Source: Flammulina velutipes (Eukaryota > Basidiomycota > Agaricomycetes > Agaricales > Physalacriaceae). Taken from it: a DNA stretch of 64,000 nt. The translations under genes were made by a program, and so were the position numbers. Each line of letters begins with the position of its first letter. Positions within the stretch are counted from its first letter, which is position 1. The stretch covers positions 124,001-188,000 of the forward strand of contig CM022368.1 in the NCBI GenBank assembly GCA_011800155.1, given 5' to 3'. Positions 44,990-53,950 of the stretch are shown one piece after another. Below the pieces are notes generated by a model. It was given only the letters and a program-made list of their open reading frames with translations, had not been told where the DNA came from and did not search any database.

Positions 44990-45298
44990 ACGGTTCGCTT
45001 TCGAGCCATTGGCTCCTCGATTCCCCAGCAGGAGACATTGGACGGTTACCTGAACATTGATCTGACGGTGTTGTGTCGCAACGACTTAATCTACCTACGC
45101 CGAGATAAAACGTCGTACTACGAAGGCGCCTTTTTGGGTCTCACTGGCAGAGGAGGACACATTGGAGGGGTCAACAGCGATGGATGCGTACTGATTGACG
45201 GCTGGTCGCGAAGACTGGCGATGGCTGGGTATGGAAAGGAAGATGTGCTGCGGGACTTCAAGCGGCTGATCGTCGATGGTAGAATGAGCAACGACTGA
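44990..45298 (+). CDS. Unknown ORF fused in frame to aminopeptidase sequence
   Basis: The frame LDGYLNIDLTVLCRNDLIYL to FKRLIVDGRMSND ends at TGA 45296-45298. Upstream it stays open back to about 44711, running through out-of-frame aminopeptidase sequence, so the true start is not known. The segment is rich in glycine (FLGLTGRGGHIGGVNSDG) and has WSRRLAMAGYGKEDVLRDF. I do not recognise it. The copy at 9.9-10.2 kb shares the frame up to a one-base insertion. It could be a displaced exon of another gene. Confidence 0.4.
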   Translation, partial: TVRFRAIGSSIPQQETLDGYLNIDLTVLCRNDLIYLRRDKTSYYEGAFLGLTGRGGHIGGVNSDGCVLIDGWSRRLAMAGYGKEDVLRDFKRLIVDGRMSND

Positions 45299-45786
45299 CA
45301 TCGATGTATGCAGTTCGAGACGAGTGTTTTGCGTGTCATTGTCGTTTGAAATTTGACTCTTGACCACATCCAAAAACGTTGACTCGAGTGCACGCTCTCA
45401 TTTATGACTCTCGTTGTGCTCTATAAATGGATTATCTGATCTGCGCCGCAAATATCCCTGCGACTGTTTGCCCGAGTTTTGCGGCGGAGGGGCGGCTCAT
45501 CCACAATCATTACTGCAGCTGGGCTACGCTCCGGGCTAACTTCTCAGGGTGGTATCTCCAGCTATGACTATCTATGTGGCACTTCTGAAGCTCCACACTC
45601 TTGTCGCTAGGTTCACTGCATTCAAACGCCCATCTTCGACGTATCCCCGGGTACAAATATCTACTACTAGTACCACGAAACTTGGAATCCTTTTACATCT
45701 ACCTGACGATGGTGAGCTACAACGCCGATCCCTAGTAAAGAAACAATCACTACGCTTTCCGGAATGCAGTGACCTTGTCTAATCCC
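45299..45786. other. Upstream region of gene B'
   Basis: Copy of 10191-10679, with no shared open frame. Confidence 0.5.
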
Positions 45787-45882
45787 TATAAAAGATATGA
45801 TTTCAATCCTACGACTGTCCGTCATACACTGGTAAGCTTACTGAGTCGTCTATCATTCGGACTCTATCTGACAAGCTTACAG
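45787..45882 (+). promoter_or_regulatory. TATA box and leader intron of family gene B'
   Basis: TATAAAAG lies at 45787-45794. The leader intron is 45832-45882 (GTAAGCTT to CTTACAG), before GCCGTAGA. Confidence 0.65.
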
Positions 45883-45904
45883 GCCGTAGAAGCCTCATCA
45901 AACC

Positions 45905-46415
45905 ATGCCCTTCCCCTCTTCCCTCAAGTTAGTTGGAGCCGTGCTCCTCTTCGCCCTCGTCTCCCAAGCCGCGTATGCAATATTTCCAATCTGCTCATCT
46001 ACTACAAATCCTGATTCGCGCGGACAGACCGGCGCACCCACTCACACAGATGATGATCAAAGAACTCAAAGACCCCCAAGGCAGAACTGTATGGACAGAC
46101 GATCCTGGGTATCTCTTTACTTACTTCCGGCCGCGGGACGATGATCCCCTCGGCCACTTCGACCCAATGGAATACGCCATGTATAAAACGAAGGGCTGGG
46201 AGGAGAACGGGGCTGTCGTTGAGCCAGTTTTTGGACTCACCAAGATTGATAACGGCGAGATGATATACGGGTCTGAGCTTCCGGAGGTATTTCCATTGAC
46301 GTGATGCTGAGAGACGGAGCAGTTGACGTTTCATTTTTAGGATATGATCGTACTCAAGGCTGGCTTCTATGAAGAACGTTACTGGGTTGTTTGGACTCCG
46401 TATGTGCATGCTTAA
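45905..46415 (+). CDS. Family gene B': small secreted cysteine-free protein
   Basis: The exons are 45905-45972, 46028-46286 and 46341-46415, giving 133 residues. The signal exon is MPFPSSLKLVGAVLLFALVS. Compared with gene B, the middle exon lacks three codons (GHIDSFDP becomes GHFDP) in a frame-preserving deletion, and intron 1 is 55 rather than 51 nt. The mature middle exon is otherwise unchanged at protein level apart from silent differences. The last exon has four replacements (for example DIIIL to DMIVL). Function is unknown. Confidence 0.85.
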
Positions 46416-47150
46416 GCAATCGGTAGTAGTACTCTCAAAACGACCTACGCTTTTCGTGTGTAGATTCAATAGAAACGTTCGAACATCCATCTCGGGTTTG
46501 CGTACGGATATCGAACCTTGCATCCGAGTCCTCTGTCCAGTAACGTCCTGAATATACATAAATAAAGTTCAATTCATGCGCCATATACGGGCGACTAGTT
46601 GGGAGTTGTAAATGCATGCCGACCCCATTTGCCACCAGACTCGCGCAGAGCAACGAACAATGCAGCATCAAGATATTCGTCGGTGCGCCACCGACCCGCC
46701 GCCACTACCCTGTTCTGAATCCTTTGGACGTAGGAAGCGGAAAATTCCGTCGTTCGCTTCTCTGCATGGCGGAGCTTGCTGATATTTACCTACTATCGGA
46801 CTCCTGCCAAAATCAACCAGTCAATAAATATAGTGCTGCGAGAATAAAGATGTTTTACTGTCGATGTTCGGAACGAATGTCAATTGATGCACGGGCGCGC
46901 TCAGATGAGAGATCTTTTCCTCGTCGGTCTAAATTTACCATCCGCCCTCGCGAAGCATTAGGATCTAGTCACAAGAAAGAGATGTTAACGAAAATGGAAT
47001 GAACGACGGACTCATGCGTTCGTTCTCCTTCGTAGTTGATGATATCGTCACCTGAGTCAAGAATAGCGAGCACGGTGGTTAACCGCCCAGACGATGTTGT
47101 GCGCCACAGCGCTATCCACATAGAAAAACCCATGATTTAATCGATTGCAT
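46416..47150. other. 3' flank of gene B'
   Basis: Copy of 11314-12020. No gene is seen. Confidence 0.5.
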
Positions 47151-47332
47151 CATCTTGGAATTTGGATGAGGAGAGCTACGTCGAACAAGCACTCACTGGA
47201 CCCCCCGCTACTCGACAGTCAGAGCTGGGAGAACACGGAAAAATACAGGTGGGCCAGAGCTATAATAGATACAGAGACCATCACCGAGTGGAATCCGACA
47301 CAGCGAAAGTAGCCTGCATTGAGGGTGGATAG

Positions 47333-47390
47333 TTATTTCGCGGAGCCGCAGGAGGGTCCGATTGAACCCTCCGCATAGCTCCCGTGAAAT
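47333..47390 (+). repeat. Hairpin element, copy 10
   Basis: The stem is GGAGGGT (47351-47357) with ACCCTCC (47366-47372), a perfect 7-bp pairing. Compared with GGCGGT/ACCGCC in most copies, both arms have changed together. The duplicate, copy 4, has mismatched arms. Confidence 0.75.
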
Positions 47391-47839
47391 GAACGGGAAC
47401 GGGAACGGGGAATGAGGGAGGTGTCGCTGTAAGGAAGGACTTCACTGTCAAAGGGGGAGAGCGCTGGCTATAAGCTCTGGCTTGGTGAGGGCACGCACCT
47501 TGGTAGACATCGACGCGGTACGGAAGGGAAAAGACGATGATAGACACATACGTGTCGAACACAGGCGACGCAGCTGCATCCTCTCCAGACCAGACAAGGT
47601 CGATAAGTCTGATTTAGGGGTGTACGGACATTGGCGAAGGTATTGGCAGCTTGTTGGGAAAGAAGGTCTTGGATACGATGCAGCCAGGACGCGTCTGGAG
47701 TTGGAAGCGGCGAGTAAGAAAAGCAAAAGAAAGCAACGGGAACGCACCTGCATCGCGTCTTCCGGGGCTTCCAACCTCAAGGGCTTGGTGATTTCCATCT
47801 GCAAGAGACGCATGGCGGGGATGTATGGTGTAGCCTGCA

Positions 47840-47903
47840 TTGAGGTATTTCGTAGAGCCGCAGGCGATCCAAGTGAACCGCCCGCATAAATCTTTCGAAA
47901 TGG
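47840..47903 (+). repeat. Hairpin element, copy 11
   Basis: Duplicate of copy 5. Flanks TATTTCGTAGAGCC and TCTTTCGAAATGG, weak stem. Confidence 0.7.
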
Positions 47904-48559
47904 CAGGAAGGGAGGTCTATCCATCCATGTTGTCGGATGTCGAACTTTGACGCGAGCTACGCGACTGCGAGAGAGCGGAATAGATGTTATGTTGCTTCCA
48001 TAGGACGGTCTTCTCCGATCCTGCTGCTTCAACGACCAAGTTGGGTTCGCGTCGCAGGGACGTTACCAAGGCAGCTGGAAAAGAAGACGAGAGCAGCGTC
48101 GAGAGGTAACGAGAAGACGTCTGGCCATCGGAAACTTGAGTTGAGGAAAGGCCAAAGGAATCAACAAAAAATCGCACCTGGGCTACGTAACCTTCACCTG
48201 CCAGAGCTTCCGGCGCCACCTTCTGCCCCTGCGAGTCCGAACTGCATGTCGTTCGCGATGTTCGATAGTCCAGGTTGGCGAGATGGTGGTGGTTGAAACG
48301 AAAGATATCCTGAGCTTGTCGTTGTTTGCCAACACAGCTTGAACGGTCACCTGACGCATCGACGACGCGTTGGCGGGCCAACGTGTTATCGGACGACGCA
48401 CACTGGCCTCAGTAGTATCCACTTTCATTTTACGGCGGGTCAGCTCTTCATAGATATTGCCGTTCAATAGGTGTCTTCTCAAGCCAATAGCTATGGATAT
48501 CCTAGCCAACATCAACGGAAGAATTAGCCAGACCCGCCCCAACCCATCGATGCCCTACG

Positions 48560-49830
48560 CTGCAGGAGGAGACTTTTCTCAGATGCTATATCGATGAAGG
48601 AGTGGGGGCGTTGGAGGAGGAGCGCCATCTTCAATAGTCGCGGTATCACCAGCTCCGTCACCGACAACCGTGTCTGCTTCTGCCCAAGCAAAGGAAGAAA
48701 TACGGTAGAAAATTGGGAGGACACGAACAGTACGTCCACTCTCTTCACCAACTCCAATCAAGTCTAATTGTGTTTCTCAGCAAATCATCTATCAATGAGG
48801 GCGCTCATGACTCGACTGAGAAAAAACGGAGACGGTACGTTCATTCGATTGGCACTATCTCCCAGCTTCTAACCTTGCCCTGTAGCTCGTTCGGTGGGTC
48901 CTCCACAGCGCCTGTTGAGCCTCAATGCAAACATGACGGCGTTTTCTCTAATGGTAGCTCACAACGGTTGGCTGCGGCGCAACCGACGAGCCTCCAGCTA
49001 TCGTCAACGGTCTCGATAATACCCTCGGACTGGACATTCCACTACCGCAGGAGTACACTCGTCCGGAACGAGACTATCTTCCCGTCGCTCCGCAACATCA
49101 GCCTGCTCGTATTCGCCTTCACTACCACTCAGCACCCCCAACCGGCGTAACCTAGCGCATGCGTCTTGTCCACTATCTCGACTCCTGACAGTTCGACGCT
49201 ATCATCCACGACGTGCGCGAAAACGACCAGCCTGTCCATATCGGTCACTTTACCGAGCGTTCCAACCGCCATCCTACGCCAACGCTACCTTTCAAGCAAG
49301 GCCGCCTCTATGGTTTCCCGCACGCAGGCCGAAATCTGGCAAGTCGTATGTTGGCTAGCGACAACGGGACTTTCTTCAACCATGTCCGTCCGAGTCCTAC
49401 CAATACCAGCTCACTGGACTCCAATATCCTCCACCCTTCTCGAGAGCCACCACCTCCTGCCCATTATTCCGAACCTCTCGACGAGGATGTCGAAATCGCC
49501 GAAGACAGCGAGCAAGAGGACGATGATAGTGGGAAGGAGAACGTGGGCAAGAAGAAACAGCGGGAGAGGAGAGAGCGTGAACACGAACGAGAGGACGATG
49601 CATGTGCGGAATTTGAGGGACTGATGCGCATCGCTGCATGCCCACCTCGAGAGGGAGAAGCGGGATGGAGATGATGGAGGAGGAGGATCGCTGCAACACG
49701 ACCGTGGATAATACGGGGAGGCTATATGACCTACGATCATCACTCTTGTCGGTTGCGACGCGGGTGTGATTATGCGTATCGAAGACAAGAACGTATGGGA
49801 TGGTTCGCTGTAGACGGTACGGTAGAGTTT
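48560..49830 (+). pseudogene. FHA-domain protein relic, copy 2
   Basis: Pieces in order are EYTRPERDYLPVAPQHQPAR (49055), VRENDQPVHIGHFTERSN (49213), SSKAASMVSRTQAEIW (49290, another frame) and LASDNGTFFNHVRPSPTNTS (49350). An acidic then basic tail follows (EDSEQEDDDSGKENVGKKKQ, 49500). VHIGHFTER, VSRTQAEIW and NGTFFNHVR correspond to successive motifs of an FHA domain. Frame changes within the domain and upstream stops make it a relic. It is inverted relative to 38.56-39.85 kb. Confidence 0.7.
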
Positions 49831-49849
49831 TCATAGTTTCGCCACACAG

Positions 49850-49945
49850 TTGATTTTAATTAACTAATAGGTACTTTCGACTTAGCATTCTACTGTTTAC
49901 TTTGTTCTTCTGTCCACCCTTTCAATGTGGCTATCCGCACCTACA
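49850..49945 (-). pseudogene. Last-exon fragment of a family-D gene
   Basis: On the minus strand the sequence encodes IATLKGWTEEQSK followed by a stop, and continues into the 3' flank of gene D. This is the end of the gene at 37927-38494 carried along in the inverted FHA duplication. Confidence 0.7.
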
Positions 49946-50152
49946 CAGCCATCGCGACGGTGCCGACGGTATCGCTGTGTTGTCTATCTTTTAAATCTTG
50001 CGCACAGCAACGACTGACCAGAAGACGGAAAGTTATCATCACAGATCTTGCCTTGGTGATATCGGCTTCAAGTCCCTCGTGTAAAAAGGTCTTCGAGTTG
50101 GCGCTTGAGATTGGTTTTCTCTCCAGGTACAGTCATTTATATACATACGTCG
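49946..50152. other. Upstream region of family gene E
   Basis: No gene seen. A TTTATATAC at about 50136 may serve as the core promoter. Confidence 0.35.
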
Positions 50153-50201
50153 GTGAGTCCCGACTCGCAGATAAAGGAAGAACGATACTAACAGTATACA
50201 G
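50153..50201 (+). promoter_or_regulatory. 5'-leader intron of family gene E
   Basis: CATACGTCG, then GTGAGTCC to GTATACAG, followed by GCCGTATAA. This is the same junction as in the other family genes. Confidence 0.5.
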
Positions 50202-50237
50202 GCCGTATAATCCGTGATCCTCACGCTATACACATAT

Positions 50238-50738
50238 ATGCATATCTTCCGTTCTTCCATCAAACTTGTCTGTGCAATGGCTCTACCTGCGCTTCTCGCC
50301 AGTGCTCGGTATATTCCACCATTCTCCGGTTATTCATGCACACGCTTACTCTGATATACAGTCCGCCTAGGAACAAGGAGCTCACACTATATGGAACGAA
50401 CGACGGAGATTTAGGCCCTAACGATTCAAAAGCAAAGCCGTATCGCACAGCGATAATCACCAGGATCAAGAACTCAAATGATTGGAGCGTCTCGGTCTGG
50501 TATCCCTATGAATTCGCGATAGCCAGGCCATTGGGAGACCGCCAATCATGGCTTCAAGAGGTTCAGAACAATTATGAGGTGAGTTTTAAGTATGTTGCCG
50601 TGCTGCGATGCAGAGATTTATTTCATATAGGCCGGGACACTATTCGCAGCAGGTTACGACGACGAGACGCCTCCGGGATGGTGGGTTATCATAGGAGAGG
50701 GCGTGGATGCTGAACGATTATCAGAATCATCAGATTAA
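50238..50738 (+). CDS. Family gene E: small secreted protein (diverged member)
   Basis: The exons are 50238-50308, 50362-50578 and 50631-50738, giving 131 residues. The signal exon is MHIFRSSIKLVCAMALPALL; its one cysteine lies within the signal. Introns of 53 nt (phase 2) and 52 nt (phase 0) match the family architecture. The mature part is the most diverged (NDWSVSVWYPYEFAIARPLG), but the last exon keeps LFAAGYDDETPPGWWVII, parallel to LLDYGDDDSERWWIIV in gene D. It is present only in arm 2. Function is unknown. Confidence 0.78.
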
Positions 50739-51281
50739 AAAAGTGGGTCGAACTCGTTAATGGTGTGTGCTACACTTGAGAATAATATCTACGTTGAGAC
50801 AATTCTTATTCTATAAAACTCGAAATGCCGGGATGTTACGCAGCCAAATTAAACTCAACTACAGCATAAGAATGAACGTTCCGTCGACATGATGCCGGCG
50901 GCGCGAGCATTCCCATCACCATCTTGTTCGCTCTAGCCTCTAGTTGGCGATACATGTCTGAAAAGATACCTACTCCACGGGAGGTGGCGCACATACTACC
51001 TATCATTGACTCAATATGACACCTAGCTCAAGCGGTGATCGCCTATCACAGCATTTTCCGTAGCCATAGTAAATCATCACCAGCGTCGGGATGGATACTT
51101 CACTTTTCCGTAGGCCCCACTTCGGTCATAAGTAAATAACGGTGACAACGCAACGCACAGATCATGGGAATCATGATTTGCGCCTACTTATGCTTTAACA
51201 GTACATCGCCTCTGTTGGAATTCTTTCTGGCCGACACTTTGAAGAGGATCACCATCCGTTGATGCTAACCTACCTACGCTG
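50739..51281. other. Spacer and upstream region of gene C'
   Basis: From about 50.93 kb it is a copy of the region upstream of gene C (13.37-13.69 kb). No gene is seen. Confidence 0.5.
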
Positions 51282-51335
51282 GTGAGTTTACGTCTGATTT
51301 CCATTCAAACTTACATTTACACTATAAATTTGTAG
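51282..51335 (+). promoter_or_regulatory. 5'-leader intron of family gene C'
   Basis: CTACGCTG, then GTGAGTTT to TTTGTAG, followed by GCCGTATAG. Confidence 0.55.
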
Positions 51336-51349
51336 GCCGTATAGTAACG

Positions 51350-51910
51350 ATGCACATCCACCGCTCCTTCGAACTAATCGCTGCAGTCCTACTACCAGCC
51401 TTGATCGCCAAAGCCGAGTACACATTCCTTCCTATTCTCCTACACCCTACCTGATTTCCACGCACAGGCCCCGTGCGCTAACTAAAGAGATGACCCTCCA
51501 GCTACTCCCCCCTACCATCCGCGGGTTCAGAGTCAGCAATGATACCCGCCATGCCAGACCGACCGTTGATCTCAAATACATCAACGAAGATGACGTGAAT
51601 ACAATGTATCAGGTCGTAGATGGATGGGAGTACCCGTATAATGCTACGTATCCGCGAAAGGTCAATGCGAATGCTATGACTAGGAAAGATGGCGGGTCGA
51701 TACAGACCCTCATGGATTTGCAAAGGGTATGTCCTTATTCCACGGCGGCGGGATACCGAGTTGATTATTTACGGTTTGTAGCAAGGGTTTTTGCTTGATC
51801 ATGGCGAGGATTACAGTAGACGAAAGTGGGCCTTGCTGAGGTACCTCGATGAAAATGGACATTATGAACGTCCAGAAGATTTGTCCGACTACGAGTACGA
51901 GACAGAATGA
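51350..51910 (+). CDS. Family gene C': small secreted cysteine-free protein
   Basis: The exons are 51350-51417, 51468-51726 and 51782-51910, giving 151 residues. The signal exon MHIHRSFELIAAVLLPALIA differs from that of gene C at five positions. The mature protein differs at only two (a His to Asn and a Val to Met), with about seven silent changes. All splice sites and lengths are identical. Function is unknown. Confidence 0.85.
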
Positions 51911-52429
51911 TCGTACTATACACTCATTCTGATTAGTACACCTGTTCCCCGTAGGATAACATTGGACACAATGGAGGCCTGGCGTTGCCGCCGGTCCAGT
52001 CAGGCTTTAATATACAACTTCTAACCATTCAACATCGTTCATATTTGGAGTATCAAACATCGACTGCGCGCGCGTACGCATCTTCCATTCGTTTTCGAGC
52101 GAGAGATCACCATAAGTCCGCATACTTTGCAGTGGCGAGCAGTGAAGGTAACATTTGTGTCGGAGCGGTGATTGTCGACCGGGGGCAATAGACGGATCAA
52201 GGTGGCAGTGCGTTGGCTTTCCGTGACTTTTCGACAGTGCTAACTGCCCTTATACAGTGTTGCCACAATAACGACTCAACACCATTGTTCATTAACGGAA
52301 AGGTCGTACTCAAGCTCATCAACTATGATTCGTAATTGTACTGCGTAAGATTTTGAGTTAGCTAGTCCGGGATAGAATCTGATAGGCAAGGATAACGGAA
52401 AGATACTTGGAAGAAGAGCGACGACGCAG
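51911..52429. other. 3' flank of gene C'
   Basis: Copy of 14326-14950. No supported gene. Confidence 0.5.
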
Positions 52430-53580
52430 TTTACAGCCTGAGATAATCCTTGCATAGCTGTATCCGCACTACTACACGGCGTGAGGATGCAGAGGGAAGA
52501 TTATAGGCAGTTTCCGGTGAACGACGTTCAAGTTGACGGAGACGACGACAGAACGCGCGCAGAAATCTACGGACCCGCGGTGTTAGATAACATTCTGGTG
52601 TAAAACTTGAGCAACGAACCCTGGGCAAGCGTAGTAAATCCGACATCTTTTGCGCAGCCGCGAGGGCATCATCGAGATCGGTGATATAGTCGTCTAAGAA
52701 GGTCGATACGTCGATGGAGCGAAGGGCGCTGGAACTCTCGAAACACAAAGAGGTTCCTCCTGGAATGGAGGCAGACAGGCTTTTGCTGATGTATCGTTCT
52801 TCGGGCAGGATAACCCTAACCCTGCGTCGTGAATGTCTGTAGCTTGACGTCTTTTGGGTATGAATGTGGTTGACGCTTGGTATCGTACTGCCTGGCTACT
52901 AGAGGTACGTCCTTGAGCTTCACTTGTGAGAGCTGGAAATCGACGTGGCTTGCCGAAATCAGGTGAGATCCTGTAGGATATGGATTGGTTAGTGGAATCG
53001 TTCGATACTATGTGGCAGGGCTTGTCGCGTACCCGTAGACGTTCTTGCAGCAGTATATTCCCCGGAGACATGAGCTCTGAGTGGATGGCGGAGAGCGTGT
53101 GCATGGATGATAGAACGGCTATGATCGTGGTAGGGATCAGAGGGAGAGCGCGTAAACAACGACTAACAACGCGATCTGCCTTCCTTCCTGCCACCGTGAC
53201 CTCGACACCGTTTTCGCCAACCTCGCAAACAACGAGCACCTTAGTCTCTGGATCCCGATGCCATCTCCTGCGAGAGCCAAGATTCTCTCCTGTAACGGCC
53301 ACGACGACCCAACGACTATCGGACATTCTCGTACCTCCAAGACGAAACCATGCACTGCCTAAATGAAGCATCCAGTGCGTTTGGAAGGATAAAGGACCCA
53401 GACATGGTACTGGGATTGTTGCGATAGTACAAGCACCAGGAAGCTGGGGTGGATTGCAAGGCTGGGTGTCGACCGTCGAGAATGAATAGAGGACGCTCCA
53501 GCCGACACTCGAATCCTTGAACAGGATGGGCAGGATTGGTGGCTTATCGAGAGAAAACGTCGTACGGTGAAGAGGTGAGT
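52430..53580 (-). pseudogene. Decayed block R, copy 2 (unrecognised)
   Basis: Paralogue of 14.95-16.24 kb. A 342-codon minus-strand frame is open at 52694-53722 and includes ARGGTRMS-like and SRWVVVAVTGENLGS sequence. The matching frame in the other copy is broken, and a probable splice acceptor (TCCTACAG) lies inside near 52974. I therefore treat it as part of a decayed multi-exon gene. A piece near 52690 (SALRSIDVSTFLDDYITDLD) is reminiscent of F-box leucine-rich tails. No family can be assigned. Confidence 0.35.
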
Positions 53581-53589
53581 GCTCAAAGA

Positions 53590-53950
53590 CAAGTTCGATG
53601 TTTCGTTTCTGAACAGGGAGGACACATGTTGCAGGTGGAAGTTTCCGACGCCCAGACATCTTCTCGAGGTAGTTAACCCTCAACATTATTGTCATCTTCC
53701 TGTCCAGATGTGCTGTACCCAAAAGTCAGTCATTGTAGCGACAGGATTGGAGAAGACTGCACAATGGAAGCAACATGGCGTCTACATCGTACCCTCCTGT
53801 GTAGCTCGCACTATGGCCGACCGGTCTCCTCATTTCGAAAGAGCTATGTGAGCGGTTCACTCGCACCGCCTGCGGCTTCAAGAAATACATAAAACCAAGG
53901 AGACCGACACCTCGGCCGCTGTCTGCGACGTAAGACGGTGGTAGTTGCGA
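53590..53950 (+). repeat. Repeat block P, copy 6 (short)
   Basis: Contains the hairpin element and the flanking FRKSYVSGSLAPPAASRNT reading on the plus strand. It joins directly to block Q copy 4. Confidence 0.5.
53831..53886 (-). repeat. Hairpin element, copy 12
   Basis: Flanks CATTTCGAAAGAGCTATG and GCGGCTTCAAGAAAT. The stem is GCGGT with ACCGC around tcactcgc. It is opposite in orientation to its neighbouring Q block, compared with copies 3 and 6. Confidence 0.75.

Larger units (their letters stand above)
47150..48520 (-). repeat. Repeat block P, copy 5
   Basis: Counterpart of 12.02-13.66 kb. Minus-strand pieces include VLANNDKLRISFVSTTT near 48320 and APEALAGEGYVAQ before a GTGCGATT gap near 48180. 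Decayed. Two hairpin elements lie inside. Confidence 0.55.
41150..52300. repeat. Direct segmental duplication, arm 2
   Basis: Counterpart of 7.4-14.9 kb. Two stretches are present only here: about 43.2-44.65 kb, inside the aminopeptidase relic, and about 48.5-50.9 kb, carrying the FHA relic and family gene E. Confidence 0.85.

Noticed and set aside
44990..45298. Calling this segment part of the aminopeptidase
   Set aside because: It does not match the M17 C-terminus (GPQI, NADL.N, TAALFLK), which is found instead at 61.6-61.8 kb.
52694..53722. 342-codon minus-strand open frame
   Set aside because: The paralogous block at 15.0-16.2 kb is broken in this frame and a likely splice acceptor lies inside. 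I keep it only as part of a decayed block.
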